From Phycisphaerae bacterium (GTDB lineage Bacteria > Planctomycetota > Phycisphaerae > Sedimentisphaerales > Anaerobacaceae), in the NCBI GenBank assembly GCA_030609625.1, contig JAUWBX010000064.1, positions 1 through 7,920 on the forward strand: a stretch of DNA of 7,920 bases, in the 5' to 3' direction. Both the position numbers and the translations under genes were made by a program. The notes beneath the pieces were generated by a model. It was not told the origin of the DNA, did not search any database, and was given only the letters and a program-made list of their open reading frames with translations. Shown piece by piece: positions 1 to 5,324 of this stretch. Every line of letters begins with the position of its first letter. The first letter of the stretch is position 1.

Positions 1-115
1 CTAATCTTCTAAATGTTGCCCTGTCTGATTGACTTCGTGGCTTTATTATCGTTCTCAGTTCTTCCACAAATTCAAATGCTTTGTTTTTTAGCTCTTTTTT
101 GGCCTCATTATCCAT
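1..115 (-). CDS. Partial CDS (N-terminus only), paralogue of the broken gene next door
   Basis: This is an open frame of 38 codons that starts at ATG 115-113 and leaves the window at base 1 without a stop. A weak purine-rich GGTG lies a few bases upstream. No named domain is visible. It is unlikely to be chance, because codons 23-32 read IIKPRSQSDR, exactly as encoded by 636-607 of the neighbouring pseudogene, yet most of those codons differ synonymously. Both copies therefore look like protein-coding sequence under selection. In the neighbour this motif sits in the C-terminal part of a DUF1376-type phage protein, so this gene probably encodes a separate, shorter protein sharing that C-terminal module. 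It would be the last visible gene of the minus-strand operon, unless the gap at 116-455 carries its own promoter. Its function is unknown. Confidence 0.5.
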   Translation of the reverse strand, partial: MDNEAKKELKNKAFEFVEELRTIIKPRSQSDRATFRRL

Positions 116-455
116 ATTATCACCATTATCGTCATTCCGACCGATAAAACTTTAGCTAATTTATAAAATTACGGAAAATTTTTATAATTATCTAACTTAT
201 TTTCTGATAAATTTTGTAAATAGTTAAATATTTAACAAATTTTCAGAAATGTTATCGGAACTTGCGGAGCGTATTCGAGAATTGAACCAAGAACATCGAA
301 TTCGTAATACTTACTTCTCTAATTCGATTTCGTCTCGACTTCGTCTCGATTTCGTATTACGAATAGCAAATAACATACCAAACTGTTTTTCTCAGTCCTA
401 ATTGGCGTGAATTAATCTTAAAAACCAAAAATTCAAAACGTTCTTTTCTAGGATA
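116..455. other. Gene-free spacer, AT-rich next to the partial gene
   Basis: I see no credible ORF here. Positions 140-245 are very AT-rich and would be the upstream region of the partial minus-strand gene. Positions 300-364 hold an inverted repeat that encloses three 11-bp tandem repeats. Positions 365-455 read as an untranslated tail of the pseudogene to the right. Confidence 0.6.
300..364. repeat. 11-bp inverted repeat enclosing three 11-bp tandem repeats
   Basis: The arms ATTCGTAATAC (300-310) and GTATTACGAAT (354-364) are perfect inverted repeats. Between them are three near-identical 11-mers: ATTCGATTTCG (322-332), TCTCGACTTCG (333-343) and TCTCGATTTCG (344-354). The 11-bp unit is about one helical turn, so proteins bound to successive copies would sit on one face of the DNA. 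It lies upstream of the partial minus-strand gene, so an operator or a small mobile palindrome are both possible. There is no T-tract that would make it a good terminator. Confidence 0.6.
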
Positions 456-464
456 CTACGTATC
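452..464. repeat. Short palindrome at the pseudogene 3' end
   Basis: GATAC-TAC-GTATC forms a perfect 5-bp palindrome exactly where the family-like sequence AVFMA ends and a TAG stop appears. It may be another insertion scar, but at this length it could be chance. Confidence 0.3.
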
Positions 465-521
465 GTTTGCCATAAAAACGGCAGCGGGCTTTCGGCCGGT
501 GCTGGCCTCCCTGGCGTAGTC

Positions 522-538
522 CCCCGATAAAATCGGGG
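522..538. repeat. CCCCGAT/ATCGGGG palindrome in coding sequence
   Basis: The arms CCCCGAT (522-528) and ATCGGGG (532-538) are separated by AAA. On the minus strand the element falls between HFDEEIF (frame of codon start 582) and DYAREAS (frame of codon start 521). Joining the two needs removal of a length equal to 1 modulo 3. That fits 19 bp (16 bp of palindrome plus one GAC of a flanking GAC pair) but not the bare 17 bp. Confidence 0.85.
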
Positions 539-589
539 TCGAAGATTTCCTCATCGAAATGGCCGGTTGCACAATCAGCCATAAGCCAG

Positions 590-605
590 TCCCGATTTAT
601 CGGGA
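590..605. repeat. TCCCGAT/ATCGGGA palindrome, in frame in the pseudogene
   Basis: The arms TCCCGAT (590-596) and ATCGGGA (599-605) flank TT. It is nested inside a wider inverted repeat, GCCAGTCC (585-592) with GGACTGGC (613-620). On the minus strand it encodes IPINRD between SQSDR and WLMADC without changing the frame. Confidence 0.85.
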
Positions 606-779
606 TACGGTCGGACTGGCTCCTCGGCTTGATTATATTTATTAACGCATAATTAAAATTAAGTGCTCGTAAATGTGGTCGAGCCGAACCCGAAAAAGAA
701 AGAGATTGCTCAGACGAATACTTATTCGAATTATTTTTCTTTTCCTTTTCGTTTACGTCTCTTTTCGTTTCCTTAGCTA

Positions 780-795
780 CCCCGATTTATCGGGG
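780..795. repeat. CCCCGAT/ATCGGGG palindrome, frameshifting
   Basis: This is a perfect 16-bp palindrome: CCCCGAT (780-786), TT, ATCGGGG (789-795). On the minus strand, removing exactly these 16 bases joins RWHNHS to IAKETKRDV in one frame. With the element present, the frame ends at the TAA at 775-773. Confidence 0.9.
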
Positions 796-889
796 TGCTA
801 TGGTTGTGCCATCTCTTTTCGACGCCCTTAAGTCCCGCTTTGCTCTTGGCTTGTCGATATTGTCTTGCCCTTCTTAATTCTTTTGCCCG

Positions 890-929
890 CACCTGTGCTT
901 ACCCGCACAGCTAAACGCGGGTACAGGTG
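890..929. repeat. 40-bp long hairpin element in coding sequence
   Basis: The outer stem is CACCTG (890-895) with CAGGTG (924-929). The inner stem is TACCCGC (900-906) with GCGGGTA (917-923). TGCT (896-899) is a one-sided bulge and 907-916 is the loop. It belongs to a different sequence family from the CCCGAT palindromes. It lies where the DUF1376-type gene changes frame: the minus-strand frame reading KHKRVTPVPAF ends at TAA 876-874, while the continuation VRAKELRRARQ lies in another frame. A removed length of 2 modulo 3, for example 41 bp, would restore the frame. Confidence 0.8.
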
Positions 930-1134
930 TTACACGTTTGTGTTTAATCACGCCTTTGCGTGTCTGGAACTTTTTTGAAATGTTTTGCCAAATCTTTTCA
1001 AATGCTTTAGCGTTTTTGTTGCAGAACTGACTCAATACGGGAATATCAAGTTTGCATTTGCCGTTGTTGCAATAAAGATACAGAATCAGAGTCAAATAAG
1101 CCCCTCTTTCGGGCAGTGTCATTACGATAAAGTC

Positions 1135-1149
1135 CCCGCCAACGGCGGG
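1135..1149. repeat. CCCGCC/GGCGGG palindrome
   Basis: Six-base arms CCCGCC (1135-1140) and GGCGGG (1144-1149) are separated by AAC. It abuts the start of family-like sequence (GDFIV) in the fractured gene and replaces the residues that would normally precede it. Confidence 0.75.
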
Positions 1150-1166
1150 TATTGTATGAAACCCGG

Positions 1167-1182
1167 TCCCGATAAATCGGGA
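1167..1182. repeat. TCCCGAT/ATCGGGA palindrome
   Basis: The arms TCCCGAT (1167-1173) and ATCGGGA (1176-1182) flank AA. It sits in the 5' region of the fractured gene, 17 bp from the 1135-1149 palindrome. Confidence 0.85.
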
Positions 1183-1193
1183 TCAGAACCCAG

Positions 1194-1210
1194 TCCCGAT
1201 TTTATCGGGA
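1194..1210. repeat. TCCCGAT/ATCGGGA palindrome carrying a stop codon
   Basis: The arms TCCCGAT (1194-1200) and ATCGGGA (1204-1210) flank TTT. The TAA at 1204-1202 that ends the ATPase gene lies inside this element. Confidence 0.85.
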
Positions 1211-1879
1211 GGTCGAGTTGAACCCCGATTTTATCGGGGTCCTTTTATAGATAACCTGTGTCGGGCCTGATAATTCCTTGACGACCAGAACGTCCGGCGA
1301 CAAATCGAGCAGGATGTCATCGTGGCTTGAGGCCAAAATAAATATTGTTCCGGTCCGTTTTGCGAACTTGTGGACGTTGTACGAAATCACCGCAGCAGTA
1401 ATGCGGTCCAATTCAGAGCAGAATTCGTCAGCGAAGATGAATTTCTTTTTCGCCGCCAGCGCCATCGCCAGGCGAAATCGGTACTTTTGGCCGTCACTGA
1501 GATTCCGGGGCTGATTGAGAATGCAAAAACAATCGTTCAGCCCGGCGATGCTGAGCATTCTAAGGCTTCTCAGCAAATCACCGTCAATACAGTCGATTAG
1601 AGTTTTGTCACTCGGCAGTTTGATTCGGGCAAGGTTCACCCTGTCCGATGGCGGCGAGACGGATTTTTCCAGCTCTCTCAGCAAAACGCTTTTGCCGGCT
1701 CCCGATGGGCCTGTGAGATAGATGATGTTGCTGTCGTTGATTTCCAATTGACAACTATGGTTGAACCGCCTTTCAGTGAGCCGGTCCGTCGTCAGCCCGA
1801 ACATCCTGCAAACCGAAGCGACCTTGTCGGTAATTGTTCCCTGCCAGTTGAAACTTTTTGAAACGTTATATGTCGGCAT
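1202..1879 (-). CDS. Stand-alone ABC-type ATPase, phage-associated
   Basis: This protein of 225 residues has a complete set of ABC ATPase motifs: Walker A GPSGAGKS (57-64), signature LSDGQ (127-131), Walker B KFIFADE with catalytic E152, D-loop ELD (156-158) and an H-switch at H186 in SSHDD. The span between Walker A and signature is short, so the helical subdomain is reduced. No membrane segment or partner permease is visible, so a soluble ATPase acting on DNA or protein is more likely than a transporter subunit. About 50 residues precede the Walker A strand. The start is ATG 1879 with GAGGT seven bases upstream. It follows the HTH gene by 27 bp and is surely co-transcribed with it. The last 13 or so residues are encoded by two palindrome copies and are probably not ancestral. 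It is not a terminase: it lacks the nuclease half. Its exact role is unknown. Confidence 0.85.
   Translation of the reverse strand: MPTYNVSKSFNWQGTITDKVASVCRMFGLTTDRLTERRFNHSCQLEINDSNIIYLTGPSGAGKSVLLRELEKSVSPPSDRVNLARIKLPSDKTLIDCIDGDLLRSLRMLSIAGLNDCFCILNQPRNLSDGQKYRFRLAMALAAKKKFIFADEFCSELDRITAAVISYNVHKFAKRTGTIFILASSHDDILLDLSPDVLVVKELSGPTQVIYKRTPIKSGFNSTSR
1223..1239. repeat. CCCCGAT/ATCGGGG palindrome inside the ATPase gene
   Basis: The arms CCCCGAT (1223-1229) and ATCGGGG (1233-1239) flank TTT. On the minus strand it is translated as TPIKSG near the C-terminus of the ATPase. Confidence 0.85.
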
Positions 1880-1906
1880 AACTCGTACCTCGTATTTTGT
1901 GTTGGA

Positions 1907-2323
1907 TTATCCACAATCATTCAGGACGCTTTTTATTTTTATTATGGTTTCTCGAACGTGATAACGACTCCAGCGCCGTTTTACGGCAATTTCCTTCATT
2001 GACAGACCCACCAGGAAATAGTCCTTTGCGATGGTCATCTGGTCTCTGGTAAATTTTTCACGGTTCCGCAAGCAGACTATGTATTCGCCGTCTGTGAGTC
2101 GCTCTGTTAGTATGTTTATTCTTCGAGCGATACTTGTATCGCTGATGCCGGTCAGTCGGGCAATCTGCCGAAAGCTGCTGCCGTTCTCCAAATACATCGT
2201 CATCAGGACTTTTTCTTTTCCATTGAGCAGATGCAGCCTGCTGCGCAGCAAATCGAGTTCGTCTCGACGCCTTTTTTCGGCTTCCAGCATTGTTTGCGAA
2301 ATATTTACGTGTATTTTTTTCAT
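1907..2323 (-). CDS. Small protein with two helix-turn-helix segments (sigma region 4-like)
   Basis: This 138-residue soluble protein begins with a charged N-terminal helix (residues 10-30). It then has a first HTH, SFRQIARLTGISDTSIARRI (50-69), preceded by GKEKVLMTMYL as in sigma-70 region 4 domains. A second HTH-like unit follows at 108-134, containing SMKEIAVKRRWSRYHV. This pattern fits a sequence-specific DNA-binding regulator, or less likely a phage small-terminase or initiator-type DNA binder. The start is ATG 2323 with AGGG six bases upstream. It is the first gene of the minus-strand operon, behind a strong promoter and a long structured leader, and is followed by the ATPase after 27 bp. 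As first gene of a phage-like early operon it could control it, but that is inferred from position only. Confidence 0.8.
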   Translation of the reverse strand: MKKIHVNISQTMLEAEKRRRDELDLLRSRLHLLNGKEKVLMTMYLENGSSFRQIARLTGISDTSIARRINILTERLTDGEYIVCLRNREKFTRDQMTIAKDYFLVGLSMKEIAVKRRWSRYHVRETIIKIKSVLNDCG

Positions 2324-2445
2324 CTACTACCCTGCTAAGGGCTACGTAGCACGAGGCTGACCATCATTCATGCCTCGATACGAGCCTAAAGGGGTTATAT
2401 GAGGCCAACCCACCCGGCCCGCTTGTTAGATAGCCGCCTAACATA
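2324..2445 (-). promoter_or_regulatory. Structured 5' leader of the HTH operon
   Basis: About 120 nt lie between the predicted transcription start and the HTH start codon. Stems visible are TGTTAG/CTAACA (2424-2429 with 2438-2443), CGAGGC/GCCTCG (2352-2357 with 2372-2377, 14-nt loop) and CCCT/AGGG (2330-2333 with 2338-2341). The last takes in the ribosome binding site. I do not recognise a known riboswitch consensus. An autoregulated or attenuated leader is possible. Confidence 0.45.
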
Positions 2446-2451
2446 ATGTGT

Positions 2452-2479
2452 ATTTTAACGAATTACTGAACAATGTCAA
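2452..2479 (-). promoter_or_regulatory. Sigma-70-type promoter of the HTH-ATPase operon
   Basis: On the minus strand a perfect -35 TTGACA (2479-2474) is followed after 16 bases by -10 TAAAAT (2457-2452), five of six matches. Transcription would start near 2445 and run leftward into the HTH gene. Confidence 0.75.
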
Positions 2480-2567
2480 GCGTTTTGCATTATTTATTAC
2501 AAAATTTTTCAAAAATTAAGGGATAATTAAACATTTGTGGGTTTTTTCCCTACTTTTTCATCGAAGG

Positions 2568-2700
2568 AATGACAGAACTTCTTGTCAATCTGAACGAAAG
2601 AAGCTTGCCCTGAGCGTAGCCGAAGGGTGAAGAATCTGGCCTGCGAAAAGTCCCGATACATCGGGATTCGCTCAACTGTGTTCCGCTCAGAATGACAGAA
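2568..2700. repeat. REP-like interspersed repeat cluster
   Basis: AATGACAGAA occurs as a direct repeat at 2568-2577 and 2691-2700. Inside are TGACA/TGTCA (hairpin at 2570-2588), a GCCCTGAGCGTAGCCGAAGGG hairpin-like segment near 2609-2628, and a TCCCGAT-AC-ATCGGGA palindrome (2651-2666). The reverse complement of the right end resembles the left part (TGTCA, TCTGA and CG in the same order), so the whole is an imperfect inverted repeat. This style of 'TCATTCTGAGCG' repeat is widespread in intergenic DNA of environmental bacteria. Confidence 0.65.
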
Positions 2701-2761
2701 TTCCGATGTCCTAACTGTACTGTCTCACTTTCATAGTCTTATGTAAGGCATTACAAGTAAA

Positions 2762-2910
2762 ATAGTTATGACAACTGCTGCGTTTGGATTGTTTTTTCGT
2801 AATAGAGGCAAAAAAACAAAAAAAAGCTCGAAACGCTGTACGGCGACCATTTATGGATTTGCCCTTGTTTTATCGCCGATAGACCTATAACCTTGTTGTG
2901 TCATAACTAT
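2762..2910. mobile_element. Possible MITE-like segment with 12-bp terminal inverted repeats
   Basis: ATAGTTATGACA (2762-2773) is perfectly repeated in inverse as TGTCATAACTAT (2899-2910), enclosing a non-coding 149-bp segment. AAC follows the left arm at once and GTT lies just inside the right arm after two bases, extending the pairing loosely. The interior is A-rich around 2810-2827. No transposase is present, and I cannot see a clear target-site duplication. A chance or regulatory inverted repeat remains possible. Confidence 0.35.
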
Positions 2911-3311
2911 CTATTACAAAAGAGGTTGTATATGTTTCCAAAGTAAGATAGTACAGCTAATCAGACTATTTTTTAAGTATGAAACTCTCATGCTACGTAA
3001 CGACTTCGCAGAGTAGTAGCTTCAGTACCGTAATTGGTCAGACACAAGCGTGCTCGGCTTAAATGCGGTGATGGTGAGAAAGAAACGCTGAACCAGCAGA
3101 GTATCCCCTTTCCAGTCCCGATTCGCTGTTCCTGCAAAAGAAGTTCCTTATATACGATTTTTCTATTGAAAGACTTGTCTCAGTCAGGTACGGTTCCGCT
3201 AACGGCTTGAATTACGAGATTTTCCTGCGATGATAAGGGCGTTTTGAATAATTGTGTTGACTTCGGCAAGCTCAGTCGAGTCGGGACAATGTTGCAAACA
3301 AAGGTGCAGAA

Positions 3312-4064
3312 ATGAGTGGTATAGGTGATAAATTTCAGCAGGAAACAAAGTATGAGCCGAGCAGGATACCGAGACATAAGCTTCTCTGGGATGCTAAGCC
3401 GCCTTTGTATAAGGGATACCCGGAAGCGCAAAAGATTGAGCTTGTGGCTTTTGACCCCCGCCGTTTTGCTTCGCTTTGCGAAGCAGCGGGAGCAATGATT
3501 CTGGACCGAGCCTTGAGGCAGAGAAAGAGCATTCGGGATTTCCAGCAACAACCGGTAAGCAAAGAGCAACTCTCATATCTGCTCTGGGCATCAACAGGTA
3601 TACAACGAGTCGAGAATGGATATGAGTTTCGAACAGCCCCATCCGCTGGCGCTCTTTATCCTATAGAAACTTATGTGATTGTCAACGATGTAATAGATCT
3701 GGAGGAGGGAGTTTATCATTACTCTATCAAGGCGCATCAGCTTGAGCAGTTAAAGCCAGGCCAGTTTCGGCAGGAAATTACAGCGGCAGCCTTGGGGCAA
3801 GGAATGTGTCAGACATCTGCTGTTGTCTTTGTGTGGTCGGCTGTTTTTGAACGCTGCAAATGGAAGTATGGCCAGCGGGCGTATAGATATATTTATCTTG
3901 ATGCCGGGCATATCGCTGAGAATTTAGCATTGGCGGCTGTTAGTCTCAATCTCGGCAGTTGCGAGATCGGGGCTTTATATGACAACCAGGTAAATGCGAT
4001 TCTGGGTATTGACGGGTTGGAAGAAAGTGTAGTCTGTATGGCTGTGGTCGGGATTCCGGCCTGA
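3312..4064 (+). CDS. SagB-type nitroreductase/FMN-dependent dehydrogenase
   Basis: This 250-residue protein is of the nitroreductase superfamily, SagB/ThcOx branch. These are FMN enzymes; in azole-modified peptide pathways they oxidise thiazolines and oxazolines, while many stand-alone copies have unknown substrates. Visible signatures are RQRKSIRDF (69-77, FMN phosphate-binding arginines), TAPSAGALYPIETYVI (108-123) and RAYRYIYLDAGHIAENLALA (189-208). The first 50 residues form an extension rich in basic residues and prolines (YEPSRIPRHKLLW), seen in the branch that ends in KIELP-like segments. There is no signal peptide or membrane helix, so it is cytosolic. AAAGGTG lies just upstream of ATG 3312. 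No cyclodehydratase or precursor peptide gene is nearby, which argues against an intact azole peptide cluster. The kinase gene follows after 231 bp, behind its own likely promoter. Confidence 0.88.
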   Translation: MSGIGDKFQQETKYEPSRIPRHKLLWDAKPPLYKGYPEAQKIELVAFDPRRFASLCEAAGAMILDRALRQRKSIRDFQQQPVSKEQLSYLLWASTGIQRVENGYEFRTAPSAGALYPIETYVIVNDVIDLEEGVYHYSIKAHQLEQLKPGQFRQEITAAALGQGMCQTSAVVFVWSAVFERCKWKYGQRAYRYIYLDAGHIAENLALAAVSLNLGSCEIGALYDNQVNAILGIDGLEESVVCMAVVGIPA

Positions 4065-4181
4065 TGGCAGAGACCTATGCTCAAGCAGTTCCAAATGCTG
4101 TCGGTGGCTGACTGAGCAAAATGTTTTATAACCAGCTTTCTGCCGAGAAAAACTTTGCCGGATATTATCCCCAAAAAAGTT

Positions 4182-4209
4182 TTGCATTTGTTGGTCGAGC
4201 AGTTATACT
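4182..4209 (+). promoter_or_regulatory. Possible promoter for the kinase gene
   Basis: TTGCAT (4182-4187) and TATACT (4204-4209) are spaced by 16 bases and match sigma-70 hexamers at four and five of six positions. They lie about 87 bp upstream of the kinase start in the gap after the SagB-type gene. Confidence 0.45.
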
Positions 4210-4295
4210 AAATTTTGAAAGGAGTTGCATTTTGCAATAACTCGCGAAATGGAGCCTGAAAGGAATTTTGCTAAAGGCAGGGGGTAACAGGCATT

Positions 4296-5255
4296 ATGTC
4301 AGGACGAAGCCCTGAGGTAGTTGTAATTGGCGGCACCTATGTTGATATGGATATAAGGTGCGGCCAAATCCCATCACCCGGACAGAGCGTCGTCGGCTCT
4401 GCTCTTTCATACACAACCACCGGTCCAGGACCGAATCAGGCTGTGGCAGCCGCTTTGTGTGGCTGCGATGTGCATCTTATCAGTAAAGTCGGCGGCGATC
4501 CATTTGCTCAGATGGCTAAGGAAAGTATAGCTGAGTTCAATGTCAATACCGATTTTGTTTATACCGCCGAGGCCAAAAATACGGGCGTGGTTGTTACACT
4601 GGTCAATTCCGAAGGTGAAAACGCTGCCTGTTACTACAGTGGTGCCAACAGCGCTTTACATCCTGGGGACATTGACGCTGCTGAACAGATTATCTCCGAG
4701 GCTGATGTTTGCTTGATTCACGGCCGATTGCCACAGGAAGCAATTGTAACCGCCGTTCGTTGTGCGAAGGTGCACGGCACAAAGGTCATTCTTAATCCTG
4801 CAAGACCGATAGAGCAACAAGGCCAAGAAAGCATCGTCCTGCCTATTGAGTACTTTTCAGTCGATATTCTGATCCCTAATCTTTACGAAGCAGCAGAGAT
4901 AACCGACCATTTGGCAGCCAATATTCGTACCGCCAAACTGATTGGCTCCGACTTAGTGGCTCGCGGTGTTAACTCTGCTATTATAACGATGGGTAAGCGT
5001 GGTTGTATAATCGTTGACAGAAACGGCGCTGACCAGATTCCGGCCTTTGAGGTGGAACTCGTAGACCAGACCGGCAGAGGTGATGCATTTGCAGGTGCGC
5101 TTGCTGCTTACTACGCTGTAAAGAACGATGTGAGAGGAGCGGTCGAATTCGCCTCTGCGGCAGGGGCATTGGCCTGCACAAAGTTCGGTTCGATCGAGGC
5201 ACTCCCTACAAAAGCTGAGATTATCGAGTTGTTACAGAAAGAAGATACCGAGTAA
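4296..5255 (+). CDS. PfkB/ribokinase-family sugar or nucleoside kinase
   Basis: This 319-residue protein has the full length of a ribokinase-like kinase, which phosphorylates a sugar or nucleoside hydroxyl with ATP. Signatures in order are GGTYVDMDI (12-20), the substrate-site turn TGPGPNQAVAA (42-52), LNPARP (166-171), PNLYEAAEIT (194-203), TMGKRG (231-236), and the C-terminal PfkB signature DQTGRGDAFAG (257-267) with catalytic base D263 and its anion hole. Two positions are unusual: TGPGPNQA replaces the GGKGANQA of ribokinases, and R261 replaces the usual alanine in TGAGD. Both suggest a specificity other than plain ribose, but I cannot name the substrate. ATG 4296 is chosen because a TAA lies in frame about 25 bases upstream; GGGGG ending 11 bases before it is a weak ribosome site. 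The gene converges on the Fic gene, 69 bp away. Confidence 0.88.
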   Translation: MSGRSPEVVVIGGTYVDMDIRCGQIPSPGQSVVGSALSYTTTGPGPNQAVAAALCGCDVHLISKVGGDPFAQMAKESIAEFNVNTDFVYTAEAKNTGVVVTLVNSEGENAACYYSGANSALHPGDIDAAEQIISEADVCLIHGRLPQEAIVTAVRCAKVHGTKVILNPARPIEQQGQESIVLPIEYFSVDILIPNLYEAAEITDHLAANIRTAKLIGSDLVARGVNSAIITMGKRGCIIVDRNGADQIPAFEVELVDQTGRGDAFAGALAAYYAVKNDVRGAVEFASAAGALACTKFGSIEALPTKAEIIELLQKEDTE

Positions 5256-5324
5256 AAATCTCGATGCTTGATGCTCGTGAATAAAAAACAGCATGGGCAA
5301 GAAGCCTATCCTACCTACTAAAAA

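Larger units (their letters stand above)
456..1137 (-). pseudogene. Fractured DUF1376-type phage replication-module gene
   Basis: The remains of one gene are spread over two frames on the minus strand. The first piece (about 1137 to 876) contains GDFIVMTLPERGAYLTLILY, matching the N-terminal part of the DUF1376/YdaU family found in phage replication modules; no in-frame ATG precedes GDFIV, and a TGA lies just upstream near 1184. The second piece (about 895 to 778) reads VRAKELRRARQ and then GLKGVEKRWHN, a basic segment typical of this family. The third piece (777 to about 539) contains KETKRDVNEKEKK, IIKPRSQSDR and WLMADCATGHFDEEIF. The last piece (521-456) reads DYAREASTGRKPAAVFMANDT and stops. 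Every break coincides with a short palindrome (1135-1149, 890-929, 780-795, 522-538), and a further one (590-605) sits in frame. The family assignment comes from remembered family patterns. The best-looking single piece, 874-1122, is not an intact gene. Confidence 0.7.
2446..3311. other. Long gene-free region with repeats
   Basis: This stretch of about 865 bp has no credible gene on either strand. It holds the minus-strand promoter at its left end, a REP-like cluster at 2568-2700, an inverted-repeat segment at 2762-2910, a half copy of the CCCGAT palindrome near 3115-3121, and the upstream region of the SagB-type gene. The minus-strand frame at 3180-3569 runs into that gene on the opposite strand and is a shadow. 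Confidence 0.6.

Noticed and set aside
874..1122. An 82-residue minus-strand ORF as an intact small gene
   Set aside because: Family-like residues continue upstream of its ATG and downstream in another frame, so it is a piece of the fractured gene at 456-1137.
1135..1239. The cluster of palindromes as a CRISPR array
   Set aside because: Copies are short, differ in their central bases, are unevenly spaced and partly lie within coding sequence; there are no cas genes.
1202..1879. The ATPase as a large terminase subunit
   Set aside because: It has an ABC signature LSDGQ and H-switch and lacks a nuclease domain.
2324..2445. The leader as a known riboswitch (TPP, SAM, cobalamin, glycine, cyclic di-GMP)
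   Set aside because: None of the conserved core sequences of these classes was found by eye.
3180..3569. Minus-strand ORF of 129 residues
   Set aside because: It overlaps the clearly conserved SagB-type gene on the other strand and its residues resemble no family; it is a shadow.
4249..4287. A 12-codon ORF just before the kinase gene as a leader peptide
   Set aside because: It has no repeated regulatory codons and no attenuator-like hairpin, so it is too short to support.
5256..5324. Bidirectional terminator between the kinase and Fic genes
   Set aside because: A minus-strand T-tract is present near 5284-5289, but only a three-base-pair stem (GGC/GCC) can be found, which is too weak to call.
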